The notes: generated by a model not told the origin, from the sequence alone. A stretch of 34,400 nucleotides of DNA from Bacteroidales bacterium (GCA_017965765.1 JAGCPJ010000034.1:1-34400), one strand, 5' to 3'. Shown: positions 1 through 10,177, numbered from the stretch's first letter. Made by a program: numbers and translations.

Positions 1-3000
1 CATCGCCGGTAAAGTGGAGACGGTCGTAGTATGCCTGTCCCCTGATAACCATGTCTAAAACGGTGTAAACGCCTCCTGGATATTCTGCCTCTTCTCCGCC
101 GTAGAGCACAGTGGCGGTCACAGTCTGCAACACGCCGTTCTGGTCGAGATAGCTGACTTCCGTTTCAGTGATGCATGGGTAGAGCCATTGGCCGTTGATG
201 GTGGTTACGTCTTCAACCGGACCAGCCTCATGTATGTTATCGTCGTCATCGATAAATGCCTTGGCGAGAACCACCTTGCCAAGGTAAACCCCAACACGAA
301 TGGAGCTATCCCAACCAGTCCAGCTGAGGGTGATGGTTCCACTGCCGTTGTTGGCGCTGAGAATTCCGATATCGAGGTGGCCTCCGTAGATGGCCACATC
401 TCCTGAGACCTGGACATTGAATGAGTTTAATAAGCCATCGCCAAACTCCTGTCCATAAATGGTGAGGTCACCGTTGACGAAGAGACCATTTTCATCATCG
501 TTGGTACCTTTGCCCCAAGCTTCGACAAAAAGACGCTTATAATCTGGCAGAATGATGGTTGTATTGCCGGTGAAGGAGAGTTTGTCGAAATACACATCAT
601 CATCCACAATGGTGTAAACGCCTCCTGGGAGTTCTGTCTCGATGCCGTAGAGCACTTTGGCACGGACGGTCTGTGTCTGCCCGTCGGCGTCAAGATAGGT
701 CACGTCGGTGTATTCAGGCTTCCAACGGGCGTAGAAGGTCTTGTTGCCCAATGCGGTGCCTGCTTCGATTTCAGTGATAAAATAACCTTCGAATTCGGCG
801 TTGTCGAACCAGCCTGCAAATGCGTTGTCTTCCTTGGTGGGTATAGGCAGTACGACCGTCTCACCGAAGGTATAGGTTGTTGGATAACCATCAGGCAGGG
901 TGCCGCCGTTGGTCACGTAGGTGATATGGAATGTTTCGTCGAGGTTGGTGAATGGCACGAGGGTCTTGCCGGCGAGGTCTGGCATTTCATACAAATAATA
1001 TGTGCCAAAATAATAGTTGCCCTCTCCATCGGTGAAGGCTTGGCCTGTGGCAATACTTAATTGGTCGGTCTTGTAGCCGCCTTGCGACATGATGAGGTCG
1101 CTTGCGTCGGTCCAGCCAAGTGTGATACCCCCCCACCAATCTGTGGCGATGCCAGAATAGTCATCCTCATGAGCGATATACACTTTCACACTGCCACCGT
1201 TGATGGTAACGTTGTCACCAACAATGCCTCTACCGTATCCTTGGTTGGTTACTGTGATGTTGCCGCCATTGATGACCACATCTTCCTCACTATATATAAC
1301 ATCATAACCATTGTCTTCTCCCGTTACGACCGCGTTCAATGTTCCGTCGTTAACCGTGAGTAGCCCGTATGTATAGATGCATGAATAGTTGCTATTTTCA
1401 ATGGAAATCTCTCCACCGTTTATCGTTAAGTCACCCCAAGACCACAAAACTGCCTGGCTATTGTCACTCGACAAAGTAATATGTCCGCCATGAATTATCA
1501 AATCACCACTCGCGCTAATGCTCGAATTGACAGCAGTTATTGCACCCGTGCCGTTAGACTGCACGTAGATGGTAAGACGATCACTGCTGCTCATATACCC
1601 ACCATTGCCTTCGGTGTCATCGTTAATCGTCAATGTGGCGCCGTCCACCAAAATCAAGTTTGCTGAGCCATTGAACTGGAGGCCATCGCTGTAGGTGACA
1701 TCGTGATCCACCACATACCAAGCTTCCACGTCGTATTCGCCGTATGAGCTATAGTAGTTGCTTCCTTTGAGCAAAGTGTAGTTGGTGCAGGTCTGGGTGT
1801 TGCCGTCGGCATCGATGTATTCGACGGGGTCCAAAGGAATTGCCGAGAGGTAGCCAGGCCGGCCTGGCCGGTCGATGCGGGCGTATTCGCCATCGATGTG
1901 GTTCTCGTCGTAGGTGGTGCCGTTGCCGCCCACCAGGTTGGTGCAACCATAGAACATGCCACCTGAGTTAGTGATATTCTCGGCGTTCCACTCTGAACCT
2001 ACATAGATGGTGGTCAGGTTCGAGCAACCAATGAACATCGTTGCTATGTCGGTGACAGCAGCGGTGCTCCAGCTCGAGAGGTCGAGCGTGGTCAGGTTCG
2101 AGCAACCGTTGAACATGCTGCCCATGTTGGTGACGCTGGCGGTGTTCCATCCCGAGACATCGAGCGACTCAAGGCTTCGGCAGGAGAGGAACATATTGAT
2201 CATGTTGGTGACAGCGTCGGTGTTGAAGTTCGAGAGGTCGAGCGACTCAAGTGCCCAGCAGCCGAGGAACATATTGTTCATGTTGGTGACATTGGCAGTG
2301 TACCAGTTCGATACATCGAGCGATTCAAGGCTCGTGCAAGTAACGAACATGCCTAACATGTTGGTGACGCTGGCGGTGTTGAAGTACGAGAGGTCGAGCG
2401 ACTCAAGGCTATTGCAGGAGGCGAACATATAGCTCATGTCGGTGACGTTGGCGGTGTTGAAGTTCGAGACGTCGAGCGTGGTAAGAGCCAGGCAGCTACC
2501 GAACATATAGCTCATGTTGGTGCAGTCGTCGGTTTTGACTTGGCTCAGGTCGATGCTCGTGCAGGAGGTGAAATAGTGGAACATATCCGAGCAGTCGCCG
2601 GTGAAGCTTACCTCGTCGGTGGCCGTCACGCTCGTGACCTCGGCGATGGGCACGTCGGCACCCCACTTGTTGTCCTTGTTGAACTCACCGTAGATGAGTG
2701 CCAACTCGCCAGTTGTGCTGTTGAAGAAGTAGCGCAGTCGCGAGAGGTAGCCCGGGTTGTCGGGGCCGCCGTCGATGTGGGCGTAGTCGCCATCGATGTG
2801 GTTCGGGTCATAGGTGGTTCCCATGTCGCCCACCAACGAGGTGCAGTCATAGAACATACCACCACCCGCAGAGGCGGCGCTCTCTACACTCCAGCCCTCA
2901 CCTGCGTAGATGGTGGCGAGATTCGAGCAATAGGTGAACATGCTCCACATATCGGTGACGTTCTCCGTGTTCCAGTCCGAGAGGTCAAGTGTGGTGAGGC

Positions 3001-6000
3001 TCGAGCAGAGGTAGAACATGTTGCCCATGTCGGTGACTTTCTCGGTGTTCCACTCCGAGCGATGGAGCGTCGTGAGACTCGAGCAGTTGAAGAACATGCT
3101 GCCCATGTCGGTGACATTGCTCATGTCCCAGCCCGAAACGTCGAGTGTTTCGAGGCTTTTGCAGCCCCAGAACAAACCGTCCATGTTGGCAACATGGCTC
3201 ACGTCCCAGCCCGAAAGGTTGAGTGTCTGGATACTGTCACATTCCATGAACATGACGTCCATTTCGGTGAGGCTTTCTGTGTTCCAGCCCGAGAGGTCGA
3301 GCGATTTGAGGCTCTTGCAATATTTGAACATGGCATTCATGTCGGTGACATGGCTGGGATTCCACTGCTTGATGCCCTGAATAGTGGTCAGGCTCTGGCA
3401 ATTGTGGAACACTACGGGCATAGAGATAACATGACTCACATCCCAGCCCGTGAGGTCGAGCGTCTTGAGCTTTGTGCAGCTGTTGAACAAATAATCCATT
3501 ATGGTGACAGCCCTAGTGTTCCAGCCCGAGAGGTCGAGTGTAATGAGGCTTGAGCAGTCATCGAACATACATGCCATGTTGGTGACGCCCTCGGTGTTGA
3601 CATTTTTCAGGTCCATGCTCGTGCAGTTGCGGAAGCCAAAGAACAGGTGGTAGCAGTCGCCGGTGAAGCTTACCTCGTTGGTAGCGGTGACGCTCGTAAC
3701 CGCAGAGGGCGTCACGTCGTTGCCCCACTTGTTGTCTTTGTTGAACTCACCGTAGATGAGTGCCAGCTCGCCAGTGGTGCTGTTGTAGGTGTAGTAGTGT
3801 TCCAATAACACGGCTTCGATAACAACGTCGGCAGCAGGCATTTCGAAGGTGTCGCCGTCGATAGGCTCGTTGTTGACGGTATAGTAGGCTAAGCGGTAAC
3901 CCTCGGGGATGGTGCCGGAGTATGCAAGGTCGAGGCTGACGATGGCATCCACGGGAGCGTACAATGTGCCGTCATATTCGATGCCCGCGGAATAGTATTC
4001 AATGCTTGCCGTCACATAATCGCCAAAAGTGACGATGTAAGCGTTGCTCAAATTGCTTTCGCTGCCCACGGTGCAGTTGTGGTAGTAGCTGTTGGTGACA
4101 GTGCCTTGGTCGTTGAAACCTACGACAGCTCCTTGATACTCGTTTCCACTGACTGTCACATCGATAACCAGGCAGTTTTCGACAGTGCCTTTATTATTTC
4201 CCACAATGCCGCCTGCATAATATTCACCGCCCGAGAAGATGGCGTCGGTAAGGATGACGTTTCTCACAGTACCACCCCAGCTCCAACCAAAGACACCTTG
4301 TAAAGCTGTGCTGTTTGAAACACGTATGCCGCTGATTGTATAGCCTTTTCCATCGAATACTTCGCTGAAACTATGATCACCACCTTCTCCATGTCCTATA
4401 GGCTTAAAGTTATTATCGACAGTGTTGTCATATTGAATATTGGCACCCAGCTCGAAGTAGGTTTTATTATCACCAAGGTCATAACCTTCGTTCACCAGTG
4501 TGGCCAGCATATTGAGACCGATGGTGTCGGTGATGATGTAAGGATACTCCTGGCTGCCGTCGCCGTTGCCCCAGAATTCAGAGAGGTTCGGGGTCCAGTT
4601 GGCGTAATATTCGCGGTCGCCGGTGGAGCCTTGCTCGATGGTGACCGTGGTGGTAGGATCGCTGAAGCCAGTGCCTATCCAACCGGCGAAGGTGAAGTGT
4701 TCGCGGGTGGGGTTGTTGAGGGTGAAAGTTGGGGTCTCTACGGTATAGGTTACAGGGTTGGCGGTGGCCACGTTGCCTCCTGCAAGGTCGTAGGTGATGT
4801 TGTAGGTGATGATTTGCACCGTGACATCTGAAACGACGTCTTGGGCAGGCATGGTGAAGCTCGTGGTGCCGCCAGTGATTTCGTAGCCTTCGGCAGCCGC
4901 AAGAGTGATTTCAGCTCCAGCCAAGGCGTAGGCCGTGGTGCCGGTCTGGCTGATGACGCCGGTGGCATTCACGTGCTCAGGCAGCGTGATGCTGAAGCAG
5001 GGCTGCAAGGTCTGGCCGGCCATTGCGCTTGCATCATCCCAATCGAGAGACCCCGAGTACACAGCGGTGCCGTCGGTGAGGAACTGGCCATCCTTGACAT
5101 TGAAACCGACACTGCCTCTATATGTGTAGCTGCTCACAGTGATTCGGTCAGAAAGGTCGGTGTAGCCCAGCGTGATTCCGCCATAAGACCAGATGCCTTT
5201 ATTAGGGCCACTGGCCACTGCATTGACGATGCCGCCGTTGATGATTACATGGCTGTTTTCGTCATACGTGCATATCGCATCGTTGCCTGTGCTGATGACA
5301 TTGATGGTACCGCCATTGATAGTGAGATCGTTGGTGTACACATAGATGCTTGTACCACTTGTGGTAAGGTCAATATTGCCGCCATGGATGGTGAGACCTG
5401 TCTCAGCATAGATACCCTGACTTCCGTTGGCGACTATGGCTCCTGAACCCAGCGACTGGCGGTAGATGGTCAAGGAACCGTCATAAGCATATATGGACTT
5501 GAAACTGGTATGTGTAGTGGTGAGCGTAGCTCCATCGCAAAGGATGATATGGTTGCTTGAGCCCCTTAGTGTTACTTGGCCATTGATGGTGACATCGCCG
5601 CTCACTACATACCATTCATCTTGGCCAGAAGTGCCTAAGCTGACATCACTTTCACTGCTCTCGATAATGGTGAAGTCGGTGCAGGTCTGGAGGTTGCCGT
5701 CAGCGTCGATGTAAGGCACGCTGGCCGAAGCCGTTACCGTTGCATCGGTGGCCGGCATGGTGAAGGTCCAGGTCTCGTCCTGCTGATGGGTGGCAGCCAC
5801 ACCGTTCACGGTGACATCGGCAAGGGTAATACCTTGGGCTGACGTGAGGGTGACTTCCACATTGGAGGCATAGTAGGTCACGTTGTCGTAAGTCACCATA
5901 TCAGTGCTGCTGGCGGTTACATGCTCAGGCAGTGCGAGGGTGTGGACGCTGCGGGCACCGGCGACATCGCCATTAGTAGTACCGATGTTGGTGGTGTAGG

Positions 6001-9000
6001 TGTCGTTGATGTTCGTGATGGTGCAGTTGCGGTAGTGGTTATTTGTGAAATTGGAATTATCATAGAATCCACAGATGACACCTGTTTCATTATTATTGTT
6101 GTTAGTGGCATTACTGTTCATTACAAGACAGTTTTCAATGTTGCCAATTTCAAGAGCCCAACCCACAAGGACGCCGACGGTTCTATATCCTGTAATGCTC
6201 GCCCCATCGAGGATAAGGTTAGCGATAGTTCCATTTATGACAGAACCGAAAAAGCCGACATGGTTTACTAACGAACCCTTGTCAACAGTGACATTGCTTA
6301 TGGTCTTGCCATCGCCGTTGAATGTGCCTTGGAAACTATAATCAAAATTGCCAATTCCATCGAAAGCCACACCGTTCATATCGATGTCGTTGCCGAGCTT
6401 GAAGAACTTGCCGAAGTAATTATTAGTTCCGTCATTCACATCATCGGAGAGTTTCACTAACTGCGAGGCATATATAATAAGGTAGGGGTCGTTTTCACTG
6501 GTTCCGTTGCCTGTCCAGTTGATGACGCTCCACTGGGCGTAGAGGGTCACCACGCCGTTCAGCACGTTGGTGAGGTTGCTCACGCTCTGCTGGTTGGTGT
6601 AGGCGGTGCCTGTGCCATCGGCAGCGGTGTTCCATCCGTCGAAGGTGTAACCCGTGCGCTCAAAGTCGTTAGTGGTGAGGTTTTGGGCTTGGCCGTAGGT
6701 GAAATCCATATCCTCCATCGTGCCTGTGACATTAATGCCGTTGGTGGCGTTGGCGTCGAAGTGCACGGTGTAGGTGTTGACCACCCTGGTGGCGCTCACC
6801 GTGGTGTTGGCTGCCGGCATGGTGAAGCTCCACACGCCTTCCACCGGGGTGATGGTGGTAGCCGAGCCGCCTGCAGGGGTGTAGCTCGCGCTGGTGATGG
6901 TGTAGCCCTCGGCAGTGTGAATTGTCACCATTTCGTTCGCCGGAGCGAAACCTTGCGGGGCGGTGGTGCCTGTCACGGTGAAGTGGTCAGGCAGCGTGAG
7001 GCTATAGGCTGGCTGCAGTGTCTTGCCTGCCAGCGCGGCAAGGGTGGCGTCAAGACCGTCGCCGGTATAGGTGCCGTTATAAAGATGGCCTTCGCCGTCG
7101 GTGAGGGTCTGCCCAGCTTTCACGGTGAGTGAATTGCAGAGATAACTCGAAGCAGTGACGCGGTTGGCGGCAGCGGTATAGCCGAGAGTAATGGAATTGC
7201 CTCCGGCATTGATGCCGTAGTCGCCACCAGAAGCGCTAACAATACCGCCGTAAATTCCCAAGGCATTTGAACTTATGCCACTACCATTTGAGACAGTAGC
7301 GTTCAAGGTGCCGTTGCCGTTGGTCTGGCCAAAGATATTGAGGTTATTGGCAAAAACAGCACTACCACTGTTAGTGCGGTTAACATTGAGTGTGGCCCCA
7401 TTGCACAGGATGAGGTTGGCAGTGGCATCTGTGAACTTAAGCATAGCATTGATTGTAGCATCGCTGCTCACCACATACCAGTGGGTCTTTCCTGAGGCGC
7501 CCATCTCCACATTGCTGTTGCTGCTGGTGATGAGGGTGTAATCGCTGCACTGCTGGGCGTTGCCGTCGGCATCGAGATAATCCACCACAGGCAGTATGGC
7601 GGCGCTCACGGTGACATCGGCATCGGGCATGGTGAGAACGTTGCCGTTAATATTGGAATAGGTGATGTCGCCGCCGTTAGTGGTAGCGGTGTATTTCACA
7701 AACGAGCCAGAGGGCACGCTGCCGTTGTAGCTGAGAGTGACGGTGGTGCCAGAGGTGTAGTATTCCGCACCGTTGATGGTGGCGCCGTCGCCGTAAAGGG
7801 TCACGTTGGCGTTCAGTGTGGTCACGGACGTGCGGCTGATGGTGGCGCCGTCGTTCAGGGTGAGCTTGCCGATGTTGTGCTGGCCGGTGTTGCTGCCGAT
7901 CATGCAGTCTTTGTAATAGGCACGGGTGATGGTGGAGGTGCCTGAGCCATTAATAATGCCACACGACGAGCCATTAGCGGCCTGGGCGCGTGCATTATAG
8001 ATGTAGCAGTCCTGTATGGTGCCTCCTGCGCTGCCCACTAAGACACCCACCTGGTTTTTGCCCACGATATTGATGTCGTAAAGAACGAGGTTTTTCACCA
8101 TACTACCAGAATAGGTCATGCCGAAGAGTCCCTGGCATTCGTCAACGTTGGCGGTGCCGTTCTTGTAGATACGGATGCCGCTGATGCTGTGTCCGTCGCC
8201 GTCGAAGATGCCACGAAACGAATTGCCCCAGCCACCGATGGAGGTGAAGTTGCTGGTGAAGCTCGAAGTCTTGTCCCAGGTGTCAGAGCTACTATGGGTA
8301 TAGCTGATGTCGGCGCCAAGCTTGAAATAGGTGTTTGCAAACAATTGTCCACTCCAAACCAGACGTGAAAGTAAGTCAAGCTGGTAGCGGTCCATGATGA
8401 TATACGGGTCGTTGGCTGTGCCGCTGCCCGTCCATGGGTTGGTGACTTGCAGACCGTTGAACGTCTTGTTGATGCTTGTGTTATTATAGGCGTTGCCCAT
8501 AAGGTCCTTGATGGTGAAACTGGTGCCTCCGATGCTGTTCACGGTAAGCACAGTGCCCAAGTCTGCTTGAATGTTTCCGCTGAAGGTGAGGACGTTGGTG
8601 CCCGATCCCGCGATGTAGTTCAGCGTGCCCCAGGTGGTGCTGAGGGTCGGATTGCCGGTCACGGTCACGATCTCGGTGAAAGGTATGGTGATATACACGG
8701 TGTTGCCGTAGCCGTAAGCACCATCGGCCACCCTGATGTCGTTGTTGTTACGGATCGTGGGTTTGGTGGCATCGACCAAGGCGAGACGCACCTTCAGGTT
8801 CTTGAAGTCCCAGGTGTCGCCGCCCGAGCCAGCTGCATCAAAGCGCACGTTGAGGTTGTTGACCGTAGGTGCCAGCACTAATGAGCCTGAAGTGTTTGAC
8901 TGGTAAGATGTGGCCTTGAACCTCTGCTGGTAAAGGTGGCTGTTGTCGTAGTCGAATTCGTAATGACTAATGCCTGCCGTCTGTTCCGCAGCCCTATCAA

Positions 9001-9886
9001 TATAATCATAGCGGTGCGGAAAGAACTGATAATGTGGGTCGCTCATCACGCTGCCGCTGGGGTCATAACTTAGGATGAAGGAGGCCTTATAGATTGAGGT
9101 GGATGGGGCATTGACCGCACCATCGGGGTCGTCACCATCGTAGGTGCTGCTGTTGTCAGCGAGGATTTGGATGTATTGGTAGCCGTCCTGTTCCTCTTTC
9201 TGGGTGAAATAGACAGTAGCGTACATATTGTAGCCGATTTCGTTCAGATAGCTGCGGAAGCTGTTGCTCGTGCTGTTGTTGTTATAGAGGCTATTGGTAC
9301 TAATGGTATGGACGGCCTGGTCATAGCCACCATCGGTCACTTGCACCCAGTCGCTTGATCCGGAATGGCTTGCGTCAACATACTTGTTGCCGTCACCCGA
9401 CTGTATGGCGCCGTTGTAGGTAAAATACACCAAATCGGTGACGCTTTGGTTCAGATAGGAGGTGTTGAACACGGTGCCGGCTCCCGCATTGTCTTCTTTT
9501 GACACCAGCGAGAAACCGCCCATGTCGGTCACCTCGAAGAGGTATTTTCTTGTGGCGCCGCTCTGGTAATACTTGTAAGCTTCGGTGGAAGGAGTCTGTG
9601 ACGTCACAGTGACGGTCTTTTCGTCAATGCCGGCCGGGAAGGTAAGGGTGCCGTTGGCGCTGGTGAAGTTCTCGCCTTCGTAGGATGAGAGGCCGACGGT
9701 GCGGTACCTCACGGTGACAGCTTGCGAGATGTCGCCGGAGCGTTTCACCTTGTAGGTGATGGTGTTGCCCGAGAAGCTCGGTTGGAGCGTCCAGGTAGTC
9801 TGCGCAAAAGCGCTCTGCCTCAAGGCGATGCCGATGAAAAACAGGATCGCCGTGAGGGCTTTCGAAAGGGTAAAATGTCTGTTCAT
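1..9886 (-). CDS. Giant secreted modular surface protein (GLUG, InlB-like, DUF285/BspA repeats), 3' partial
   Basis: One open frame of at least 3,295 codons starts at the ATG at 9886 and leaves the window at base 1 without a stop. I checked that the same frame holds at about ten points and found no in-frame stop over 1-2100. Residues 1-28 are a signal peptide (hydrophobic core, likely cut after AFA). Approximate order after an unrecognised N-terminal region: GLUG block 490-660, beta-helix-like region 800-940, Listeria-Bacteroides (InlB/Flg_new) repeat 1040-1120, GLUG block 1125-1310, beta-helix 1395-1610, InlB repeat 1690-1765, GLUG block 1770-1955, DUF285 block of 10 repeats 2030-2350, DUF285 block of 9 repeats 2390-2675, beta-helix 2695-2960, InlB repeat 2985-3050, then two related units. 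DUF285 units read like VTDMxxMFxxCxSLxxLDLS. Probably an exported adhesin; a T9SS tail would lie outside the window. Ligand unknown. Confidence 0.9.
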   Translation of the reverse strand, partial: MNRHFTLSKALTAILFFIGIALRQSAFAQTTWTLQPSFSGNTITYKVKRSGDISQAVTVRYRTVGLSSYEGENFTSANGTLTFPAGIDEKTVTVTSQTPSTEAYKYYQSGATRKYLFEVTDMGGFSLVSKEDNAGAGTVFNTSYLNQSVTDLVYFTYNGAIQSGDGNKYVDASHSGSSDWVQVTDGGYDQAVHTISTNSLYNNNSTSNSFRSYLNEIGYNMYATVYFTQKEEQDGYQYIQILADNSSTYDGDDPDGAVNAPSTSIYKASFILSYDPSGSVMSDPHYQFFPHRYDYIDRAAEQTAGISHYEFDYDNSHLYQQRFKATSYQSNTSGSLVLAPTVNNLNVRFDAAGSGGDTWDFKNLKVRLALVDATKPTIRNNNDIRVADGAYGYGNTVYITIPFTEIVTVTGNPTLSTTWGTLNYIAGSGTNVLTFSGNIQADLGTVLTVNSIGGTSFTIKDLMGNAYNNTSINKTFNGLQVTNPWTGSGTANDPYIIMDRYQLDLLSRLVWSGQLFANTYFKLGADISYTHSSSDTWDKTSSFTSNFTSIGGWGNSFRGIFDGDGHSISGIRIYKNGTANVDECQGLFGMTYSGSMVKNLVLYDINIVGKNQVGVLVGSAGGTIQDCYIYNARAQAANGSSCGIINGSGTSTITRAYYKDCMIGSNTGQHNIGKLTLNDGATISRTSVTTLNANVTLYGDGATINGAEYYTSGTTVTLSYNGSVPSGSFVKYTATTNGGDITYSNINGNVLTMPDADVTVSAAILPVVDYLDADGNAQQCSDYTLITSSNSNVEMGASGKTHWYVVSSDATINAMLKFTDATANLILCNGATLNVNRTNSGSAVFANNLNIFGQTNGNGTLNATVSNGSGISSNALGIYGGIVSASGGDYGINAGGNSITLGYTAAANRVTASSYLCNSLTVKAGQTLTDGEGHLYNGTYTGDGLDATLAALAGKTLQPAYSLTLPDHFTVTGTTAPQGFAPANEMVTIHTAEGYTITSASYTPAGGSATTITPVEGVWSFTMPAANTTVSATRVVNTYTVHFDANATNGINVTGTMEDMDFTYGQAQNLTTNDFERTGYTFDGWNTAADGTGTAYTNQQSVSNLTNVLNGVVTLYAQWSVINWTGNGTSENDPYLIIYASQLVKLSDDVNDGTNNYFGKFFKLGNDIDMNGVAFDGIGNFDYSFQGTFNGDGKTISNVTVDKGSLVNHVGFFGSVINGTIANLILDGASITGYRTVGVLVGWALEIGNIENCLVMNSNATNNNNNETGVICGFYDNSNFTNNHYRNCTITNINDTYTTNIGTTNGDVAGARSVHTLALPEHVTASSTDMVTYDNVTYYASNVEVTLTSAQGITLADVTVNGVAATHQQDETWTFTMPATDATVTASASVPYIDADGNLQTCTDFTIIESSESDVSLGTSGQDEWYVVSGDVTINGQVTLRGSSNHIILCDGATLTTTHTSFKSIYAYDGSLTIYRQSLGSGAIVANGSQGIYAETGLTIHGGNIDLTTSGTSIYVYTNDLTINGGTINVISTGNDAICTYDENSHVIINGGIVNAVASGPNKGIWSYGGITLGYTDLSDRITVSSYTYRGSVGFNVKDGQFLTDGTAVYSGSLDWDDASAMAGQTLQPCFSITLPEHVNATGVISQTGTTAYALAGAEITLAAAEGYEITGGTTSFTMPAQDVVSDVTVQIITYNITYDLAGGNVATANPVTYTVETPTFTLNNPTREHFTFAGWIGTGFSDPTTTVTIEQGSTGDREYYANWTPNLSEFWGNGDGSQEYPYIITDTIGLNMLATLVNEGYDLGDNKTYFELGANIQYDNTVDNNFKPIGHGEGGDHSFSEVFDGKGYTISGIRVSNSTALQGVFGWSWGGTVRNVILTDAIFSGGEYYAGGIVGNNKGTVENCLVIDVTVSGNEYQGAVVGFNDQGTVTNSYYHNCTVGSESNLSNAYIVTFGDYVTASIEYYSAGIEYDGTLYAPVDAIVSLDLAYSGTIPEGYRLAYYTVNNEPIDGDTFEMPAADVVIEAVLLEHYYTYNSTTGELALIYGEFNKDNKWGNDVTPSAVTSVTATNEVSFTGDCYHLFFGFRNCTSMDLKNVNTEGVTNMACMFDDCSSLITLDLSGWNTRAVTIMDYLFNSCTKLKTLDLTGWDVSHVISMPVVFHNCQSLTTIQGIKQWNPSHVTDMNAMFKYCKSLKSLDLSGWNTESLTEMDVMFMECDSIQTLNLSGWDVSHVANMDGLFWGCKSLETLDVSGWDMSNVTDMGSMFFNCSSLTTLHRSEWNTEKVTDMGNMFYLCSSLTTLDLSDWNTENVTDMWSMFTYCSNLATIYAGEGWSVESAASAGGGMFYDCTSLVGDMGTTYDPNHIDGDYAHIDGGPDNPGYLSRLRYFFNSTTGELALIYGEFNKDNKWGADVPIAEVTSVTATDEVSFTGDCSDMFHYFTSCTSIDLSQVKTDDCTNMSYMFGSCLALTTLDVSNFNTANVTDMSYMFASCNSLESLDLSYFNTASVTNMLGMFVTCTSLESLDVSNWYTANVTNMNNMFLGCWALESLDLSNFNTDAVTNMINMFLSCRSLESLDVSGWNTASVTNMGSMFNGCSNLTTLDLSSWSTAAVTDIATMFIGCSNLTTIYVGSEWNAENITNSGGMFYGCTNLVGGNGTTYDENHIDGEYARIDRPGRPGYLSAIPLDPVEYIDADGNTQTCTNYTLLKGSNYYSSYGEYDVEAWYVVDHDVTYSDGLQFNGSANLILVDGATLTINDDTEGNGGYMSSSDRLTIYVQSNGTGAITAVNSSISASGDLIIHGGHITLSSDNSQAVLWSWGDLTINGGEISIENSNYSCIYTYGLLTVNDGTLNAVVTGEDNGYDVIYSEEDVVINGGNITVTNQGYGRGIVGDNVTINGGSVKVYIAHEDDYSGIATDWWGGITLGWTDASDLIMSQGGYKTDQLSIATGQAFTDGEGNYYFGTYYLYEMPDLAGKTLVPFTNLDETFHITYVTNGGTLPDGYPTTYTFGETVVLPIPTKEDNAFAGWFDNAEFEGYFITEIEAGTALGNKTFYARWKPEYTDVTYLDADGQTQTVRAKVLYGIETELPGGVYTIVDDDVYFDKLSFTGNTTIILPDYKRLFVEAWGKGTNDDENGLFVNGDLTIYGQEFGDGLLNSFNVQVSGDVAIYGGHLDIGILSANNGSGTITLSWTGWDSSIRVGVYLGKVVLAKAFIDDDDNIHEAGPVEDVTTINGQWLYPCITETEVSYLDQNGVLQTVTATVLYGGEEAEYPGGVYTVLDMVIRGQAYYDRLHFTGD

Positions 9887-9904
9887 TGTTACTTATTTAT
9901 TTTA

Positions 9905-10030
9905 TTATTGATTATTCTTCTGCCTTCTGCCTTCTGCCTTCTGTCTTCTCCCAATATCGTAAATGCAAAAAAACACGTAGCCTCCCAACAGGGCGACCAC
10001 GATGATTCCGATGATTTGAATAGTTGTCAT
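9905..10030 (-). CDS. Small single-span membrane protein in the leader of the giant gene (41 aa)
   Basis: An ATG at 10030 opens 41 codons ending in TAA at 9905, just 18 bases before the ATG of the giant surface protein. The product starts MTTIQIIGIIVVALLGGYVF and continues into a basic tail rich in R, Q and K. That is one hydrophobic helix of about 20 residues with a charged cytoplasmic-looking tail. The tail is encoded by the TTCTGCC heptamer array, so a change in repeat number would alter its frame and end. It lies downstream of a promoter-like TACCTTTG. It could be a real small membrane protein, a leader peptide, or chance; the hydrophobic profile and position argue mildly for a real gene. 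No family recognised. Confidence 0.45.
   Translation of the reverse strand: MTTIQIIGIIVVALLGGYVFFCIYDIGRRQKAEGRRQKNNQ
9918..9952. repeat. Heptamer tandem repeat (TTCTGCC)x5
   Basis: Three exact TTCTGCC units (9918-9938) are followed by TTCTGTC and TTCTCCC. The period of 7 is not a multiple of 3, so slippage would shift the frame of the 41-codon ORF that covers it. The array lies in the leader of the giant surface-protein gene. Confidence 0.85.
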
Positions 10031-10063
10031 TCTTTTTTAATTAGATAACAAAAATTCAAAACT

Positions 10064-10071
10064 CAAAGGTA
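10064..10071 (-). promoter_or_regulatory. Bacteroides-type -7 element upstream of small ORF and giant gene
   Basis: The minus strand reads TACCTTTG, fitting the Bacteroidota -7 consensus TAnnTTTG, 34 bases before the ATG of the 41-aa ORF and about 180 before that of the giant gene. It overlaps a small dyad (AAAGGT-aaaa-ACCTTT, 10066-10081) that could be an operator. I see no clear -33 TTTG. Confidence 0.4.
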
Positions 10072-10117
10072 AAAACCTTTATTCTGGGTAAATTTTGTTT
10101 TAGCCTACGCCAAAATC

Positions 10118-10151
10118 ATTTTATTCTCCGTCAATTGACGGAGAATAAAAT
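10118..10151. terminator. Perfect 34-bp palindrome between the AraC-type gene and the surface-protein leader
   Basis: Two 17-base arms (ATTTTATTCTCCGTCAA and its complement) meet with no spacer. It begins 27 bases past the stop of the AraC-type gene and upstream of the giant gene's leader. An RNA hairpin with a GC-containing middle and A/T-rich base would suit termination of the operon. The exact dyad symmetry also fits a dimeric DNA-binding site for the next gene. Confidence 0.55.
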
Positions 10152-10177
10152 CGTTGATTTACATAAGTTATATCCTA

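Noticed and set aside
1850..1880. GC-rich palindrome CCAGGCCGGCCTGG in the giant gene
   Set aside because: It encodes a normal RPGRPGYLS turn matching the GGPDNPGYLS of the other DUF285 block, so it needs no separate explanation.
2540..3553. 337-codon open frame on the plus strand
   Set aside because: It lies antisense to the DUF285 repeats of the giant gene; the repeat period and GC bias keep the opposite frame open. The minus-strand frame has clear domain content.
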